From the NCBI GenBank assembly GCA_963846915.1, contig CAWJXV010000008.1:215361-279360 (forward strand): a DNA stretch of 64,000 bases. Direction: 5' to 3'. Each line of letters begins with the position of its first letter. Within the stretch, counting starts at the first letter, position 1. The position numbers were made by a program, and so were the translations under genes. A model generated the notes under the pieces. The model was not told the DNA's origin. It made no database searches and was given only the letters and a program-made list of their open reading frames with translations. The DNA comes from PALSA-612 sp963846915 (GTDB lineage: Bacteria > Actinomycetota > Thermoleophilia > Gaiellales > Gaiellaceae). This document shows, one piece after another, positions 42,879 through 52,846 of the stretch.

Positions 42879-44401
42879 CAGTGGCGACGCCACGCCCGCC
42901 CGTCGCGTGCGAGCAGGTCGTCGGCCGAGGGCGGTCCCCAGGTGCCGGCCGAGTAGTTGGGGAAGGCGGGTCGCTCCCTTGCCCAGGCCGAGTGGATCGC
43001 GTCCACGAGGGACCACTGCTCGTCGACCTCGTCCGCGCGGGTAAAGAGCGTCGCGTCGCCGAGCAGGCAGTCGAGGATCAGCCGCTCGTACGCCTCGGGA
43101 ACGTCGCTGCGAAAAGCGCCGCCGTAGAGGAAGTCCATGGTCACCGTCCGCAGCGTGAGCCCCTGGCCCGGGACCTTCGCCCCGATCGCCAGCGAGACGC
43201 CCTCGTCCGGCTGGACGTGGACGACGAGCACGTTCGGTTGCAGGCCCTCGCTCGCCGTCTCCTCGAACGGTGGATGCGGTGGGCGGGTGAACTGGATCGC
43301 GATCGTCGTCTCACGCCTCGGCAGCCGCTTGCCGGCCCGGACGTAGAAGGGCGTGTCCGCCCAGCGCCAGTTCTCGACGAACAGCTTCGCGGCCACGAAC
43401 GTCTCGGTCTCCGAGGCCGCCGCGACACCGGGCTCCTCCGAGTACCCGGGAACCTCGAGCCCCTCGATGAAGCCCCGCCCGTACTGGCCGCGAACGACGC
43501 TTTCGGGGCCGGGCGTCCGGATGCCACGGAGCACCTTCACCTTCTCGTTTCGGACCGAGTCGGCCGTGAAGTCGGCGGGCGGCTCCATCGCGGTCAGCGC
43601 GACGAGCTGAAGGAGATGGTTCTGGAACACGTCGCGCATCGCGCCGGCTTCCTCGTAGAAGGCGGCGCGGCCCTCGATCCCGATCGACTCGGCCACGGTG
43701 ATCTGCACGTGGTCGACGAACTGCCGGTTCCAGATCGGCTCGAAGATGCCGTTCGCAAACCGAAGCGCCAGCATGTTCTGCACGGTCTCCTTGCCCAGAT
43801 AGTGGTCGATCCGAAAGATCTCCCCTTCGACGAAGTACCGGGAGAGCTGGTCGTTCAACTCGCGAGCGCTCTCGCGATCGTGGCCGAAGGGCTTCTCGAC
43901 GATCAGGCGCGTCCAGCCGCCGGCCAGAGCGCCCTTGTGGCTCCCGATCTGCTCCACCAACACGGGCAGGGCGCTCGGCGGCACCGACAGGTAGTGGACA
44001 CAGTTTCCTTCGGTGCCGCGATCGGCGGTGATCTCACGCACCCGCTCCGCCAGCCGCGGGCCGGTGTCAGGCTCGCCGAAGTCGGCCGGGAGGTAGAACA
44101 GCCCCTGCTCCATTCGGGCCCAGGCGTCCGCATCCAGCCCGTCCCGCCCGAACCGCTCGACCGCTTCCCTCATCTCCGCGCGGAAGCTCTCGTCCGAGCC
44201 CTCGGAGCGGGCGACACCGAGAATGGCGAACTTCTCCGGAAGGAGTTGCCTGAGGCCGAGCGCGTAGAGCGCCGGTATGAGCTTACGGCTCGCGAGGTCG
44301 CCAGATGCTCCGTAGATGACGACGATGCACGGCTCGGGCCGCCGTCGCAGTCGCAACCCTTCGAGCAGCGGATTCGCTTCGGACGTCAACAACTCCACCA
44401 C
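42878..44401 (-). CDS. zwf: Glucose-6-phosphate 1-dehydrogenase
   Basis: 507 residues, normal Zwf length. The NADP fingerprint is IYGASGDLASRKLIPALY, the substrate/catalytic block RIDHYLGKETVQNMLALRF, and the EKPFGHD motif is present. It makes 6-phosphogluconolactone and NADPH, which could feed reductive steps and fatty or polyketide synthesis. The start is GTG 44401 behind GTGAGG. It leads the zwf-opcA-pta-cNMP unit. Confidence 0.96.
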   Translation of the reverse strand: MVELLTSEANPLLEGLRLRRRPEPCIVVIYGASGDLASRKLIPALYALGLRQLLPEKFAILGVARSEGSDESFRAEMREAVERFGRDGLDADAWARMEQGLFYLPADFGEPDTGPRLAERVREITADRGTEGNCVHYLSVPPSALPVLVEQIGSHKGALAGGWTRLIVEKPFGHDRESARELNDQLSRYFVEGEIFRIDHYLGKETVQNMLALRFANGIFEPIWNRQFVDHVQITVAESIGIEGRAAFYEEAGAMRDVFQNHLLQLVALTAMEPPADFTADSVRNEKVKVLRGIRTPGPESVVRGQYGRGFIEGLEVPGYSEEPGVAAASETETFVAAKLFVENWRWADTPFYVRAGKRLPRRETTIAIQFTRPPHPPFEETASEGLQPNVLVVHVQPDEGVSLAIGAKVPGQGLTLRTVTMDFLYGGAFRSDVPEAYERLILDCLLGDATLFTRADEVDEQWSLVDAIHSAWARERPAFPNYSAGTWGPPSADDLLARDGRAWRRH

Positions 44402-44614
44402 GTGACCTCACTGGGATGAGAGAAGCCGCAGCCTATCGTGCTCGATTGGAGATGTGCGATCTCGGACGCACTGCACCGGCGTTCGGCGCCGCGGTTTCCG
44501 TCAGACTGGCGCCGAGCGTGCTCGTCGGAAGGCCCAAGCACAGGCTGGTTCGCTCGGGGCGGCTCGTCCCGACCGCCTCGCACGCGGTCGCCTGCGTCGT
44601 TCGTGCGAGCGCGC

Positions 44615-47386
44615 ATGCCTAGCGAGCCGCGCCTCTCCGCCCGGACGACCAGCTGGAATCTCGCGTACTTGACCGAGGAGCACGTCGGCGCCGAGCACGG
44701 ACGCCTCCAGGAGCATGCACGCCGAGACCGGGACTGGAGGCGCTGGGGGCCGTACTTGTCCGAGCGCCAGTGGGGCACAGTGCGCGAGGACTACTCGCCT
44801 CACGGCAACGCCTGGGAGGCATTTCCTCACGATCACGCGCGCAGCCGCGCGTACCGATGGGGAGAGGACGGGTTGCTCGGCATCTGCGATCGGGAGTGCC
44901 GGCTCGCTCTCGCGATCGCGCTCTGGAACGGGCATGATCCGATCCTCAAGGAGCGTCTGTTCGGCCTCGGCGGTCACGAGGGAAATCACGGCGAGGACGT
45001 CAAGGAGCTCTACTACTACCTCGACGCAACTCCGACGGCGTCGTACCTGAAGGCGCTCTACAAGTATCCGCAGGCGGCATATCCCTACTCCTGGCTCGTC
45101 GACGAGAACCGACGTCGCACCAAGGCCGATCCCGAGTTCGAGCTCGTCGACACCGGTGTATTCGACGACGGGCGCTACTTCGACGTCACGGCGGAGTATG
45201 CAAAGGCCGCCCCTGACGATGTCCTCCTCAGGGTCACGGTCTCGAATCGCGGTCGAGATGCGGCCCGGATCCATGTCCTACCCACGTTGTGGTGCCGGAA
45301 TACGTGGAGCTGGGGTGGCGGCTACGAAGCGGACTGGGGCAAGCCGGAGATCACGGCCGACGGCGACTGGGGGTTCCTCGTCGACCATCCCACGCTCGGA
45401 CGCTACCGCGTCGACGTGGACGAGGGCCCGTCGGGCCGGCCGAAGCTCCTGTTCACGGGCAACGAAACCAACGCGGAGCGGCTCTTCGGGTTCGCAAGCG
45501 CGTCACCGTTCACGAAGGACGCCTTCGACGAGTTCCTCGTTGCGGGGCGCTCCGATGCCGTAGACCCCGAGCTGCGGGGAACGAAAGCCGCCGCTCACTA
45601 CGTGCTCGAGCTCGACGGCGCCGAGTCGGCGACCATCCGGGTTCGCCTTCGCCAGGACGAAGGCGGCGCCTACCCCTCCTTCGGGAACGAGTTCGACAGG
45701 GTCTTCGCCGCCCGCATCGCCGAGGCCGACTCCTTCTATGCGTCCGGGCGCCGGGGAACGATCGACCCGGAGGCCCGCCTCGTGTCGCGGCAGGCCTACG
45801 CCGGCCTGATCTGGTCGAAGCAGTTCTACTACTACGCGGTTCGTGACTGGCTGCACGGCGACCCGGCCCAGCCGTCACCGCCGCAGCGAACGCGCAACAC
45901 CGACTGGCCGCACCTGTTCAACCGGGACGTGATCTCGATGCCGGACGCGTGGGAGTACCCGTGGTACGCGGCATGGGATCTCGCCTTCCACATGCTCCCG
46001 TTCGCCCGCATCGATCCGGAGTTCGCGAAGCGCCAGCTCGTGCTCCTGCTGCGCGAGTGGTACATGCACCCGAACGGCCAGATCCCGGCCTACGAATGGG
46101 CGTTCTCCGACGTCAACCCGCCCGTGCACGCCTGGGCGGCCTGGCGTGTCTACAAGATCAGCGCCCCCCGCGGTGAGCGCGACATCGCGTTTCTCGCCCG
46201 CGTCTTCGACAAGCTGCTGATCAACTTCACCTGGTGGGTCAACCGCAAGGACGCCGCCGGACGCCATCTGTTCGCCGGCGGTTTCCTCGGCCTCGACAAC
46301 GTCGGCGTCTTCGATCGCTCGGCCCCGCTGCCGAACAACGCGACCCTGGAGCAGGCCGACGGCACTGCCTGGATGGCCTTCTTCTCCGCGACGATGCTCT
46401 CGATCGCGCTCGAACTGGCCGCACACGACGTTCCCGGCGCGGAGGATCTGGCGTCGAAGTTCTTCGAGCACTTCATCTGGATCGTCGACGCGATCAACAC
46501 CTTCGGCGGGACAGGTCTGTGGGACGACGAGGACGGCTTCTATTACGACCGCCTCAACATCGACGGTCGTACAGTGCCGCTGAAGCTCCGCTCGCTCGTA
46601 GGCGTCCTGCCCTTGATTGCGGTCAAGGTGCTCGACGGCGACGTGATCGACGCACTACCCGACTTCAAGCGCCGCATGCAGTGGTACCTCGATCACCGCC
46701 CCGATCTCGCAGGCTACGTCTCCAGCATGGTGACGGGCGGGGAGCGGCGACTGCTCGCGGTGCCAACTCGGGATCGCCTGGTCAGGACTCTCCGATGCGT
46801 GTTCGACGAGGACGAGTTTCTCTCTGCGTACGGGATCCGCTCGCTGTCCAAGCGCTATGAACGCGAGCCCTACTTCCTGCGGATCGCCGGTGAGGAGCAC
46901 CGCGTCGCCTACGATCCTGCAGAGTCGACGGCAGGCCTGTTCGGCGGCAACTCCAACTGGCGCGGGCCGATCTGGTTCCCCATCAACTACCTGTTCGTCG
47001 AAGCGCTCGAGCGCTACGACTACTTCTACGGCGACTCGCTCACGGTCGAGTATCCAACCGGCTCCGGTCGGCAGCTGACGCTCGGCGAGGTGGCCGCCGA
47101 TCTGTCGAGCCGCCTCGCGTCGATCTTCCTTCCCGGGCCTGAGGGCGCCCGACCGTGCCACGGCGGCGATCCACGGTACGCACACGATCCTGACTTCAAG
47201 GATCTCGTGCTCTTCAGCGAGTACTTCCACGGAGATACGGGACGCGGCGTCGGCGCCAGCCACCAGACCGGCTGGACAGCAACCGTGACCACGTTCCTCG
47301 AGAAAGTCGGGGCGGTAGACCAGGGTGGATCGACGAAATCCAGCGACGGCAGCAACGCCTCGAGCGCAGGTAGCGACCCCGCTTGA
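44615..47386 (+). CDS. GH63/mannosylglycerate-hydrolase-like glycosidase
   Basis: 923 residues resembling the large cytosolic glucosidases annotated as GH63-like or MGH1-like. It starts with a family block RDRDWRRWGPYLSERQWGTV, then AFPHDHARSRAYRWGEDG; the (alpha/alpha)6 barrel has WEYPWYAAWDLAFHMLPFA, LQADGTAWMAFF-like LEQADGTAWMAFFS and GGNSNWRGPIWFPINY. Substrate within this group varies (glucosylglycerate, mannosylglycerate, glucosides), so it is left open. The start ATG has no clear ribosome site. The last 20 or so residues look like read-through into a decayed SDR gene on the other strand, so the natural C-terminus may be lost. Confidence 0.87.
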   Translation: MPSEPRLSARTTSWNLAYLTEEHVGAEHGRLQEHARRDRDWRRWGPYLSERQWGTVREDYSPHGNAWEAFPHDHARSRAYRWGEDGLLGICDRECRLALAIALWNGHDPILKERLFGLGGHEGNHGEDVKELYYYLDATPTASYLKALYKYPQAAYPYSWLVDENRRRTKADPEFELVDTGVFDDGRYFDVTAEYAKAAPDDVLLRVTVSNRGRDAARIHVLPTLWCRNTWSWGGGYEADWGKPEITADGDWGFLVDHPTLGRYRVDVDEGPSGRPKLLFTGNETNAERLFGFASASPFTKDAFDEFLVAGRSDAVDPELRGTKAAAHYVLELDGAESATIRVRLRQDEGGAYPSFGNEFDRVFAARIAEADSFYASGRRGTIDPEARLVSRQAYAGLIWSKQFYYYAVRDWLHGDPAQPSPPQRTRNTDWPHLFNRDVISMPDAWEYPWYAAWDLAFHMLPFARIDPEFAKRQLVLLLREWYMHPNGQIPAYEWAFSDVNPPVHAWAAWRVYKISAPRGERDIAFLARVFDKLLINFTWWVNRKDAAGRHLFAGGFLGLDNVGVFDRSAPLPNNATLEQADGTAWMAFFSATMLSIALELAAHDVPGAEDLASKFFEHFIWIVDAINTFGGTGLWDDEDGFYYDRLNIDGRTVPLKLRSLVGVLPLIAVKVLDGDVIDALPDFKRRMQWYLDHRPDLAGYVSSMVTGGERRLLAVPTRDRLVRTLRCVFDEDEFLSAYGIRSLSKRYEREPYFLRIAGEEHRVAYDPAESTAGLFGGNSNWRGPIWFPINYLFVEALERYDYFYGDSLTVEYPTGSGRQLTLGEVAADLSSRLASIFLPGPEGARPCHGGDPRYAHDPDFKDLVLFSEYFHGDTGRGVGASHQTGWTATVTTFLEKVGAVDQGGSTKSSDGSNASSAGSDPA

Positions 47387-47669
47387 GACATTGACAGCCA
47401 CGGGGTACGCGAGACCGCTCGAGCAATGGGATGAATGCACGGAGGACGCGGACCGGCCCGAACACGTTCGTCTCGTAGACCGTCCGCATATCGTCGGCCG
47501 TCGCTTCGCTGGGGCTGGTGCGTCCGCCGCTGATGCCTGCGCTGTTGACGAGCACGTCCAATGCTCCGACCCTCTCGGCCGCTGCAGCCGCTGATGCGTC
47601 GTCGGTCACGTCGAGCGGAACGAATCTGGCGCCGACCGTGTCGGCCGGTTGCTCGCCGCGCTGAGAAGA
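47338..47669 (-). pseudogene. Decayed short-chain dehydrogenase fragment
   Basis: On the minus strand one frame gives an SDR middle part: FVPLDVTDD, VGALDVLVNSAGISGG, and YETNVFGPVRVLRAFIPLLERS (about 47669-47414). After a frame change near 47410 it continues in another frame with VAVNVSSGV (about 47404-47338). The Gly-rich N-terminus and the Tyr-x-x-x-Lys catalytic pair are missing. The fragment overlaps the end of the GH63-like gene on the opposite strand. Confidence 0.75.
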
Positions 47670-48032
47670 TCTGAGCTCGCTCCCCGAAAAGGGCTCCGCA
47701 GCTCCGTGAATCGATGGAATCGTTCGGTCCGGATTCAATTTGGAGTCACTTTGGGTTCGTCAGAGTGGGCTCGGAACCAGACCGCCTATGGTTTGTCTCG
47801 GCCCCGAGGCGTCTCCGGATACGCATCGTTCAGCATTCCCCGCCGCCCTAGTGCCAGCGGGATGGAGCTGAAGGCACCGCCCTTCCGGGTCTCGGGGCCG
47901 GAACCTCTCGCAGCAGACTCCGCAAAGTGTGGGGCCGGTTCCGTCTCTGCCTACTGCCCATGCGTTCATGCGCGCAAGGGTGTTCGCGGCGTCGAGCGCG
48001 GCGACGCTCTCACTGTGCTTGGCTCCGACAGA

Positions 48033-48070
48033 GGGCCGGGCTGAAAGGCCCCACCCATCGTGCCCGGCCC
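48033..48070. other. Perfect 9-bp GC hairpin
   Basis: GGGCCGGGC (48033-48041) pairs with GCCCGGCCC (48062-48070) around a 20-base loop. It is seven bases from a second hairpin. It could be part of a terminator or a structured RNA; there is no known RNA family that I recognise. Confidence 0.4.
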
Positions 48071-48076
48071 CCCACG

Positions 48077-48097
48077 GAGCTCCTGAGGCAGGAGTTC
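48077..48097. other. 9-bp hairpin with three-base loop
   Basis: GAGCTCCTG and CAGGAGTTC pair with one G-T wobble around AGG. Confidence 0.4.
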
Positions 48098-48137
48098 AGC
48101 GAGGGTCGAGGCTAAGTGCGCACACGGTGTGATTGCG

Positions 48138-48153
48138 GTCACCGGCTGGTGAC
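48138..48153 (-). terminator. Hairpin after the cNMP gene
   Basis: A perfect six-base stem (GTCACC with GGTGAC, loop GGCT read on plus) lies 37 bases after the stop of the minus-strand cyclic-nucleotide-domain gene. There is no clear T-run. Confidence 0.35.
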
Positions 48154-48189
48154 AGACTGGCGTACCGCTGTGGCTTCTTGCGCTTAGGA

Positions 48190-48597
48190 CTACGTCTGCG
48201 GCGCGTCGGCAGTTCGCTCGAGCATCTTCTGCGTGATCTTCTCGGCCGCATCCGGATAGTCGCGCTCGAGGACGCGAAACTCCGTCCCGAAGAGCACGAA
48301 CAGGTTGGTGTCGGAGGCGGCGGTGACGCTCGCGTTTCGGCGCTCGCCCGTGAGGATCGCCGCCTCCCCGAAGAAGTCGCCAGGCCCGAGCGTCTCCAAC
48401 AGTCTGCCGGCACGCTCGACCTGCACCGTGCCCTCCTCGATCACGAAGAAGCTGTAGCCGGATGCCCCCTCCAGCGTCAACCTCGTCCCGGGACTAACCC
48501 GGCGCTGCTCGAACATGCGACCCACAGCCCCCCGCTCCTCCTCGGAGAGAGTCGAAAACAACGGCAGCGCCAGCAGCCTGTCAGCGGGAACGGGCAC
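48190..48597 (-). CDS. Cyclic nucleotide-binding domain protein
   Basis: 135 residues with one Crp-type sensor domain: LPLFSTLSEEERGAVGRMF, GYSFFVIEEGTVQVERAG, LGPGDFFGEAAILTGERRNASV. There is no output domain. It starts with GTG and is not part of an obvious operon. It is the third cNMP-sensor protein in the window, and no cyclase gene is visible. Confidence 0.85.
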   Translation of the reverse strand: MPVPADRLLALPLFSTLSEEERGAVGRMFEQRRVSPGTRLTLEGASGYSFFVIEEGTVQVERAGRLLETLGPGDFFGEAAILTGERRNASVTAASDTNLFVLFGTEFRVLERDYPDAAEKITQKMLERTADAPQT

Positions 48598-48855
48598 CAG
48601 ACAACACTAGACGCAAGGGCACGACGCAGGGGCGGCGTCACCGAAGCGCCGCGCTCGTTTCCAGCCATGCGCCCGGTTTAGGGCGTTCGAGATCCGGGTA
48701 GCGCACGCGCAGCGAGGTAGGTAACTCCGGGCAGAGCAACTTGTCTCGCATTTCTCTCTCTGCTGTACCGAAGACCCCGTTGAGGTTCTTCGGTACCTGC
48801 GCGGACTGAAACGGATCGACGTGCCGACTTCTGCGGTAGCGTCTCGATCATCACG

Positions 48856-49560
48856 ATGAGCCTGGTCGCTGGCATGGATGCTGAGACTTCCGCCGGTCAC
48901 GTCGCTTTCCTTTTCGACATCGATGGGACGCTGATCGACTCGGGTGGGGCCGGGGCTGCGTCCTGGCGGCTGGCATTCGATGAGCTTTATGGGATCCCGG
49001 CCGATATCGGGAAGTTCACGGACGCTGGGATGACCGATTCACAGGTGGCCCGCCGTACGTTCGAGGCAGTGGTCGGTCATGCGCCCTCTCGTCAGGAGCT
49101 CTCCAGCCTGCTCGAGCGACGGCTGAGCCGCCTCTACGAGACAGTCGCCGACTCGGCCGGATACCGCGTCCTTCCCGGCGTGGAGACGCTTTTGCCACTA
49201 CTGCTCGAGCAGGGCTATCTCCTCGGCCTGGTGACCGGGAACGGGGAAGCGGCCGCGCACATCAAACTGCATCGGGCCCGCCTCAACCGCTTCTTCAGCT
49301 TCGGCGGTTACGGGTCGGACTCAGACGACCGCTCGGAACTGACCAAGCGGGCGATCGAGCGTGCTGCACTGGTTTTCGGTGAGTCGATCGATCCCGGACA
49401 GTGTCTGACAGTGGGGGATACGCCGCTCGACGTTGCCGCGGCCCACGGTGCCGGCCTCAAATGTGTCGGCGTTGCAAGCGGGCACTTTGGTGTCGAGCAG
49501 TTGCGTGCAGCAGGCGCCGATTACGTGCTCGGATCGCTGGAGGATCCCCTGCCGTCCTGA
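48856..49560 (+). CDS. HAD-family phosphatase (phosphoglycolate phosphatase-like)
   Basis: 234 residues with the HAD motifs in order: FLFDIDGTLIDSGG (nucleophile Asp), GLVTGNGE (motif II), a Lys in TKRAIERA (motif III), and VGDTPLDVAAAHGAG (motif IV). The alpha-helical cap between motifs I and II fits phosphoglycolate phosphatase-type enzymes, but substrate prediction in HAD proteins is poor. ATG 48856 or 48874 could be the start. Confidence 0.9.
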   Translation: MSLVAGMDAETSAGHVAFLFDIDGTLIDSGGAGAASWRLAFDELYGIPADIGKFTDAGMTDSQVARRTFEAVVGHAPSRQELSSLLERRLSRLYETVADSAGYRVLPGVETLLPLLLEQGYLLGLVTGNGEAAAHIKLHRARLNRFFSFGGYGSDSDDRSELTKRAIERAALVFGESIDPGQCLTVGDTPLDVAAAHGAGLKCVGVASGHFGVEQLRAAGADYVLGSLEDPLPS

Positions 49561-49919
49561 GAGCCGTGCGTGGTCGGGGCAGGTCGTGTTCTACCAGTCG
49601 CCTGCTGGACGTTGGCGCCGGCGAGGTTCGCGCCGGACAATCGGGCGAAGTCCTCCGCGGCGTCTCGTTCACACCCGGAACGATCGGCCGGTAGCAGCGA
49701 TCCGCCTCCGAAGGCAGCGCAGAAGAAGGAGACGTCCGTAGTCGGCCGCGGCGAAGCCGGCTAGCGAAACCCTTCGCCCTCGCGCTGCGCGTCGACGGAC
49801 TCCTCGCCGGCGATTCGGCACCGGCGCCCGCTCGAGTTGTTGCGAGATTTTCACCATTTTGCACTCGCTGTTCCCGCCGCCCGTCCGCGCCGGTCGAAGG
49901 AGTGTGCTAGACGATTGTC
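49561..49919. other. Intergenic stretch, nothing recognised
   Basis: Between the HAD and phosphorylase genes. No family, strong promoter or hairpin stood out on either strand. Confidence 0.5.
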
Positions 49920-52055
49920 GTGGCCTCGGTGTGCGAGCTTGGCTCGGAAGATCTCGATCGGCGCGTAGCGGCGTTGTCGGATCGCCTCGTCGACAGCCTG
50001 AAGCCGCTCGCGCGGGTGGCGTACAACTACCGCTGGAGCTGGCATCCGGAGGGAGCAGCGGTCTTCCGGGACATCAACGCGTTTCGGTGGGAGCGCTCCG
50101 GGCGAAACCCGGTGCGATTCCTGAACGACCTCTGGCCGACGACGCAGGCCGTAGCCGAGCGGGACCCTGCTCTCGTCTCGAGAATCCGAGCTTTAGCCGA
50201 GTCGGTCGAGGCCGACCTGCGCCGGCCCGACGCTCCACGGCCAGGCATCGGTGGCCCTGTCGCGTTCCTCTGCTCCGAGTACGGGATCCACGTGTCCATG
50301 CCTCTCTATTCAGGCGGACTCGGCGTTCTCGCCGGAGACATCGTCAAGGAGGCGAGCGACCAGGCGCTGCCCATGGTCGGCATCGGGCTGTTCTACGGCC
50401 GCGGCTACTTTCGTCAACGGCTCGACGTCCACGGGAGGCAGCAGGAGTACTGGCTGACGAACGAGCAGCACGGCCTGCCGGTGGCCCGCGTCACGACTCC
50501 AGCCGGAGCTCCGCTCCGGCTGAGCGTCCCGCTCTTCGGTGCCGATCTCGTGTTCCAGATCTGGCGGATGGAGGTCGGACGGGTACCGCTCCTACTCCTC
50601 GACACCGACGTGCCGGAGAACGACCCGGTTCAGCGATGGACGACCGGCCGCCTGTACGAGGCGAGCCGGGCGGTCCGCCTTGCGCAATACGGTCTGCTCG
50701 GCCTCGGCGGCGTGCGCGTCCTGCGCGCTCTCGACATCCGGCCCGCGGTCCTGCATCTCAACGAGGGACACCCGGCCCTGGCGGCGCTCGAGCTCGCGGC
50801 CGACGAGGTCGCATCCGGGGCAAGTCTGGAGGCGGCGCTCGAGGCAGCTCGCCAGCGGGTCGTGTTCACGACCCACACGCCTGTCGCGGCCGGCAACGAG
50901 ACGTACCCGCCCGACGAGTTCGTAGCCGCATACGGCGATCTCGCTCATCGCCTCGGCACGGACGAAGACGGGTTCCTGAGCCTGTGCCGCGTCGATCCCA
51001 ACGATTCGGACGAGCAGCCGGGAATGACACCGCTCGCGCTGCGGATGAGCCGGCGGCGAAATGCGGTCAGTCAGCTGCACGGCACGGTCGCCCGGGCAAT
51101 GTGGCGGCGAATGTTCGAGACGGTGGACGTTCCGATCACTCACGTGACGAACGGCGCGCATCTCCCGACGTTCCTGGGCAGGCAGTTCCGCGAGCTCCTC
51201 GACCGACATCTCGGGGAGGGATGGCAGAGCCATGTCGCGGACACATCGCGCTGGGAGCCGGTCCGCTCGATACCCGATGCGGAGATCTGGGCGGCCCGCT
51301 GCGACGCGCGCGCCGAGCTGCTGGAATACGTACGGCTGAAACAACAGCAGGATCGGCTGCTTCGCGGCGAGCAGATCGAGTACGTCCGCGCGATTGCCGA
51401 GTCGATGGATCCGGACGTGCTCACCTTCGGGTTCGCACGGCGCCTGGCCACGTACAAGCGACTGAACCTGCTCACCCATGACCCGGAGCGGCTCAGATCG
51501 CTCGTCGTCGGCGACCGTCCCGTCCAGTTCCTGATCTCCGGAAAGGCGCATCCGAGCGACGAAGGCGGCAAGGACACGCTTCAGCAGCTGTTCCAGCTCA
51601 AGCGCGAGCGAGGAATGGCCCAGCGGCTCGTCTTCGTCGAGGACTACGACCTCGACATCGCCAAACGGCTCGTTGCCGGATGCGACGTCTGGGTCAACCT
51701 TCCGCGCAGGCCGATGGAGGCGAGCGGTACGAGCGGGATGAAGGCGACATTCAACGGCGCGCTCCAGCTCAGTGTGCTCGACGGCTGGTGGGCGGAGGGA
51801 TATGACGGCATGAACGGCTGGGCGATCCCAGGCGACGAGGATCCTGACGACGCGGCCGCCGACGCCCGCGACGCCCTTCGGTTCTACGAATTGCTCGAGC
51901 AAGAGGTGATCCCGCTGTTCTACGAGCGGGACGATCACGGCGTTCCAACCGCGTGGTGCGAGCGGATCAAGCACGCGCTCGTCACCTGCGCCCCGCGCTT
52001 CAGCGCGAGCCGAATGCTGAACGACTACGTGGAGGGGATCTACCCAGGGTTCTGA
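49920..52055 (+). CDS. glgP: Alpha-glucan (glycogen) phosphorylase
   Basis: 711 residues, the shorter GT35 form. The N-terminal part has VAYNYRWSWHPEG and CSEYGIHVSMPLYSGGLGVLAGD; HLNEGHPAL and VFTTHTPVAAGNE follow; the pyridoxal-phosphate Lys is in EASGTSGMKATFNG. It releases glucose-1-phosphate from glycogen or starch. The GTG start has weak ribosome-site support. With GH15, GH63-like and zwf genes it suggests storage-sugar use upstream of NADPH and acetyl-CoA supply. Confidence 0.95.
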   Translation: MASVCELGSEDLDRRVAALSDRLVDSLKPLARVAYNYRWSWHPEGAAVFRDINAFRWERSGRNPVRFLNDLWPTTQAVAERDPALVSRIRALAESVEADLRRPDAPRPGIGGPVAFLCSEYGIHVSMPLYSGGLGVLAGDIVKEASDQALPMVGIGLFYGRGYFRQRLDVHGRQQEYWLTNEQHGLPVARVTTPAGAPLRLSVPLFGADLVFQIWRMEVGRVPLLLLDTDVPENDPVQRWTTGRLYEASRAVRLAQYGLLGLGGVRVLRALDIRPAVLHLNEGHPALAALELAADEVASGASLEAALEAARQRVVFTTHTPVAAGNETYPPDEFVAAYGDLAHRLGTDEDGFLSLCRVDPNDSDEQPGMTPLALRMSRRRNAVSQLHGTVARAMWRRMFETVDVPITHVTNGAHLPTFLGRQFRELLDRHLGEGWQSHVADTSRWEPVRSIPDAEIWAARCDARAELLEYVRLKQQQDRLLRGEQIEYVRAIAESMDPDVLTFGFARRLATYKRLNLLTHDPERLRSLVVGDRPVQFLISGKAHPSDEGGKDTLQQLFQLKRERGMAQRLVFVEDYDLDIAKRLVAGCDVWVNLPRRPMEASGTSGMKATFNGALQLSVLDGWWAEGYDGMNGWAIPGDEDPDDAAADARDALRFYELLEQEVIPLFYERDDHGVPTAWCERIKHALVTCAPRFSASRMLNDYVEGIYPGF

Positions 52056-52159
52056 GCCTGGGTCGCCCCGAATCTCGATCGCTACATCAGGGGCCAGCGA
52101 GAGCAGTCTGGGCTCGGGAACCGACGATTCAGGTGAGGGATGGAGGCAGACCGACCACG

Positions 52160-52846
52160 TCAAGTGGTTGCCGGCCCGGTGAAGCTCTCGGCGGGGGGTC
52201 GTTTGACGTCGAAGGCGCCCTCGCGGCGGGCGGCTGCGATCACAGTCGCGTAGCGGGTGAGCCGCTGTCCCTGATAGCGCGCCAGTGCCACTGCCTGGTG
52301 GTCAGGACCGGTGACGATGTGCCCGGCCGTGTAGGAGCCGCCATACGGGTTGCCGCCTGCAGCGAAGACCTCCTGCACGGTGTAGCCCAGCGGCAGAATC
52401 AGCATCCCCCAGTGGTAGAAGGTGTTGTTGAGGGCGAGGATCGTGGACTCCTGGCCCCCGTGCGTCGTCTGCGACGAGGTGAAGCTCGTCGCGACCTTGT
52501 CGGCAAGCTTGCCCTGCTGCCAGAGCTTCCCGGCCTGGTCTATGAACTGCTTCAACTGGGCGGCCACGTTGCCGAACCGCGTCGGTGTGCCGAAGGCGAC
52601 CCCGTCGGCCCAGTCGAGATCCTCGAGCGTCGCCACCGGCGCCTCAGCAACCTGCGAGCGGTGCCGACCCCAGTACTGGCTCTGCGAGATCTCTAGCTCG
52701 GAGGCCAGCTCTTCGACATGACGTAGACGCACCTCAGCCCCCGCCTGCTCCGCGCCCTCGGCAACTGCTCGCGCCAGCCCATGGACGTTCCCCGTCGCGC
52801 TGTAATAGATCACCGCGACACGCGTATCGGGGTTCCCAGCTGCCAT
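52160..52846 (-). CDS. wrbA: NAD(P)H:quinone oxidoreductase, WrbA type
   Basis: 228 residues of the flavodoxin-like WrbA family: RVAVIYYSATGNVHGLARA (FMN phosphate loop), DGVAFGTPTRFGNVAAQLKQF, SFTSSQTTHGGQESTI and GNPYGGSYTAG. It reduces quinones by two electrons. The ATG is eight bases from AAAGGAG. The Pro-rich C-terminal end is slightly longer than in E. coli WrbA. Confidence 0.95.
   Translation of the reverse strand: MAAGNPDTRVAVIYYSATGNVHGLARAVAEGAEQAGAEVRLRHVEELASELEISQSQYWGRHRSQVAEAPVATLEDLDWADGVAFGTPTRFGNVAAQLKQFIDQAGKLWQQGKLADKVATSFTSSQTTHGGQESTILALNNTFYHWGMLILPLGYTVQEVFAAGGNPYGGSYTAGHIVTGPDHQAVALARYQGQRLTRYATVIAAARREGAFDVKRPPAESFTGPATT

Larger units (their letters stand above)
47670..48189. 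other. Non-coding stretch with hairpins
   Basis: No convincing gene. A small frame at 47968-48132 looks like a signal peptide but has no family or ribosome site. The right part carries three hairpins listed separately. Confidence 0.5.

Noticed and set aside
47968..48132. Small frame with a signal-peptide-like start
   Set aside because: No ribosome site, no family, and overlaps strong hairpins; probably chance.
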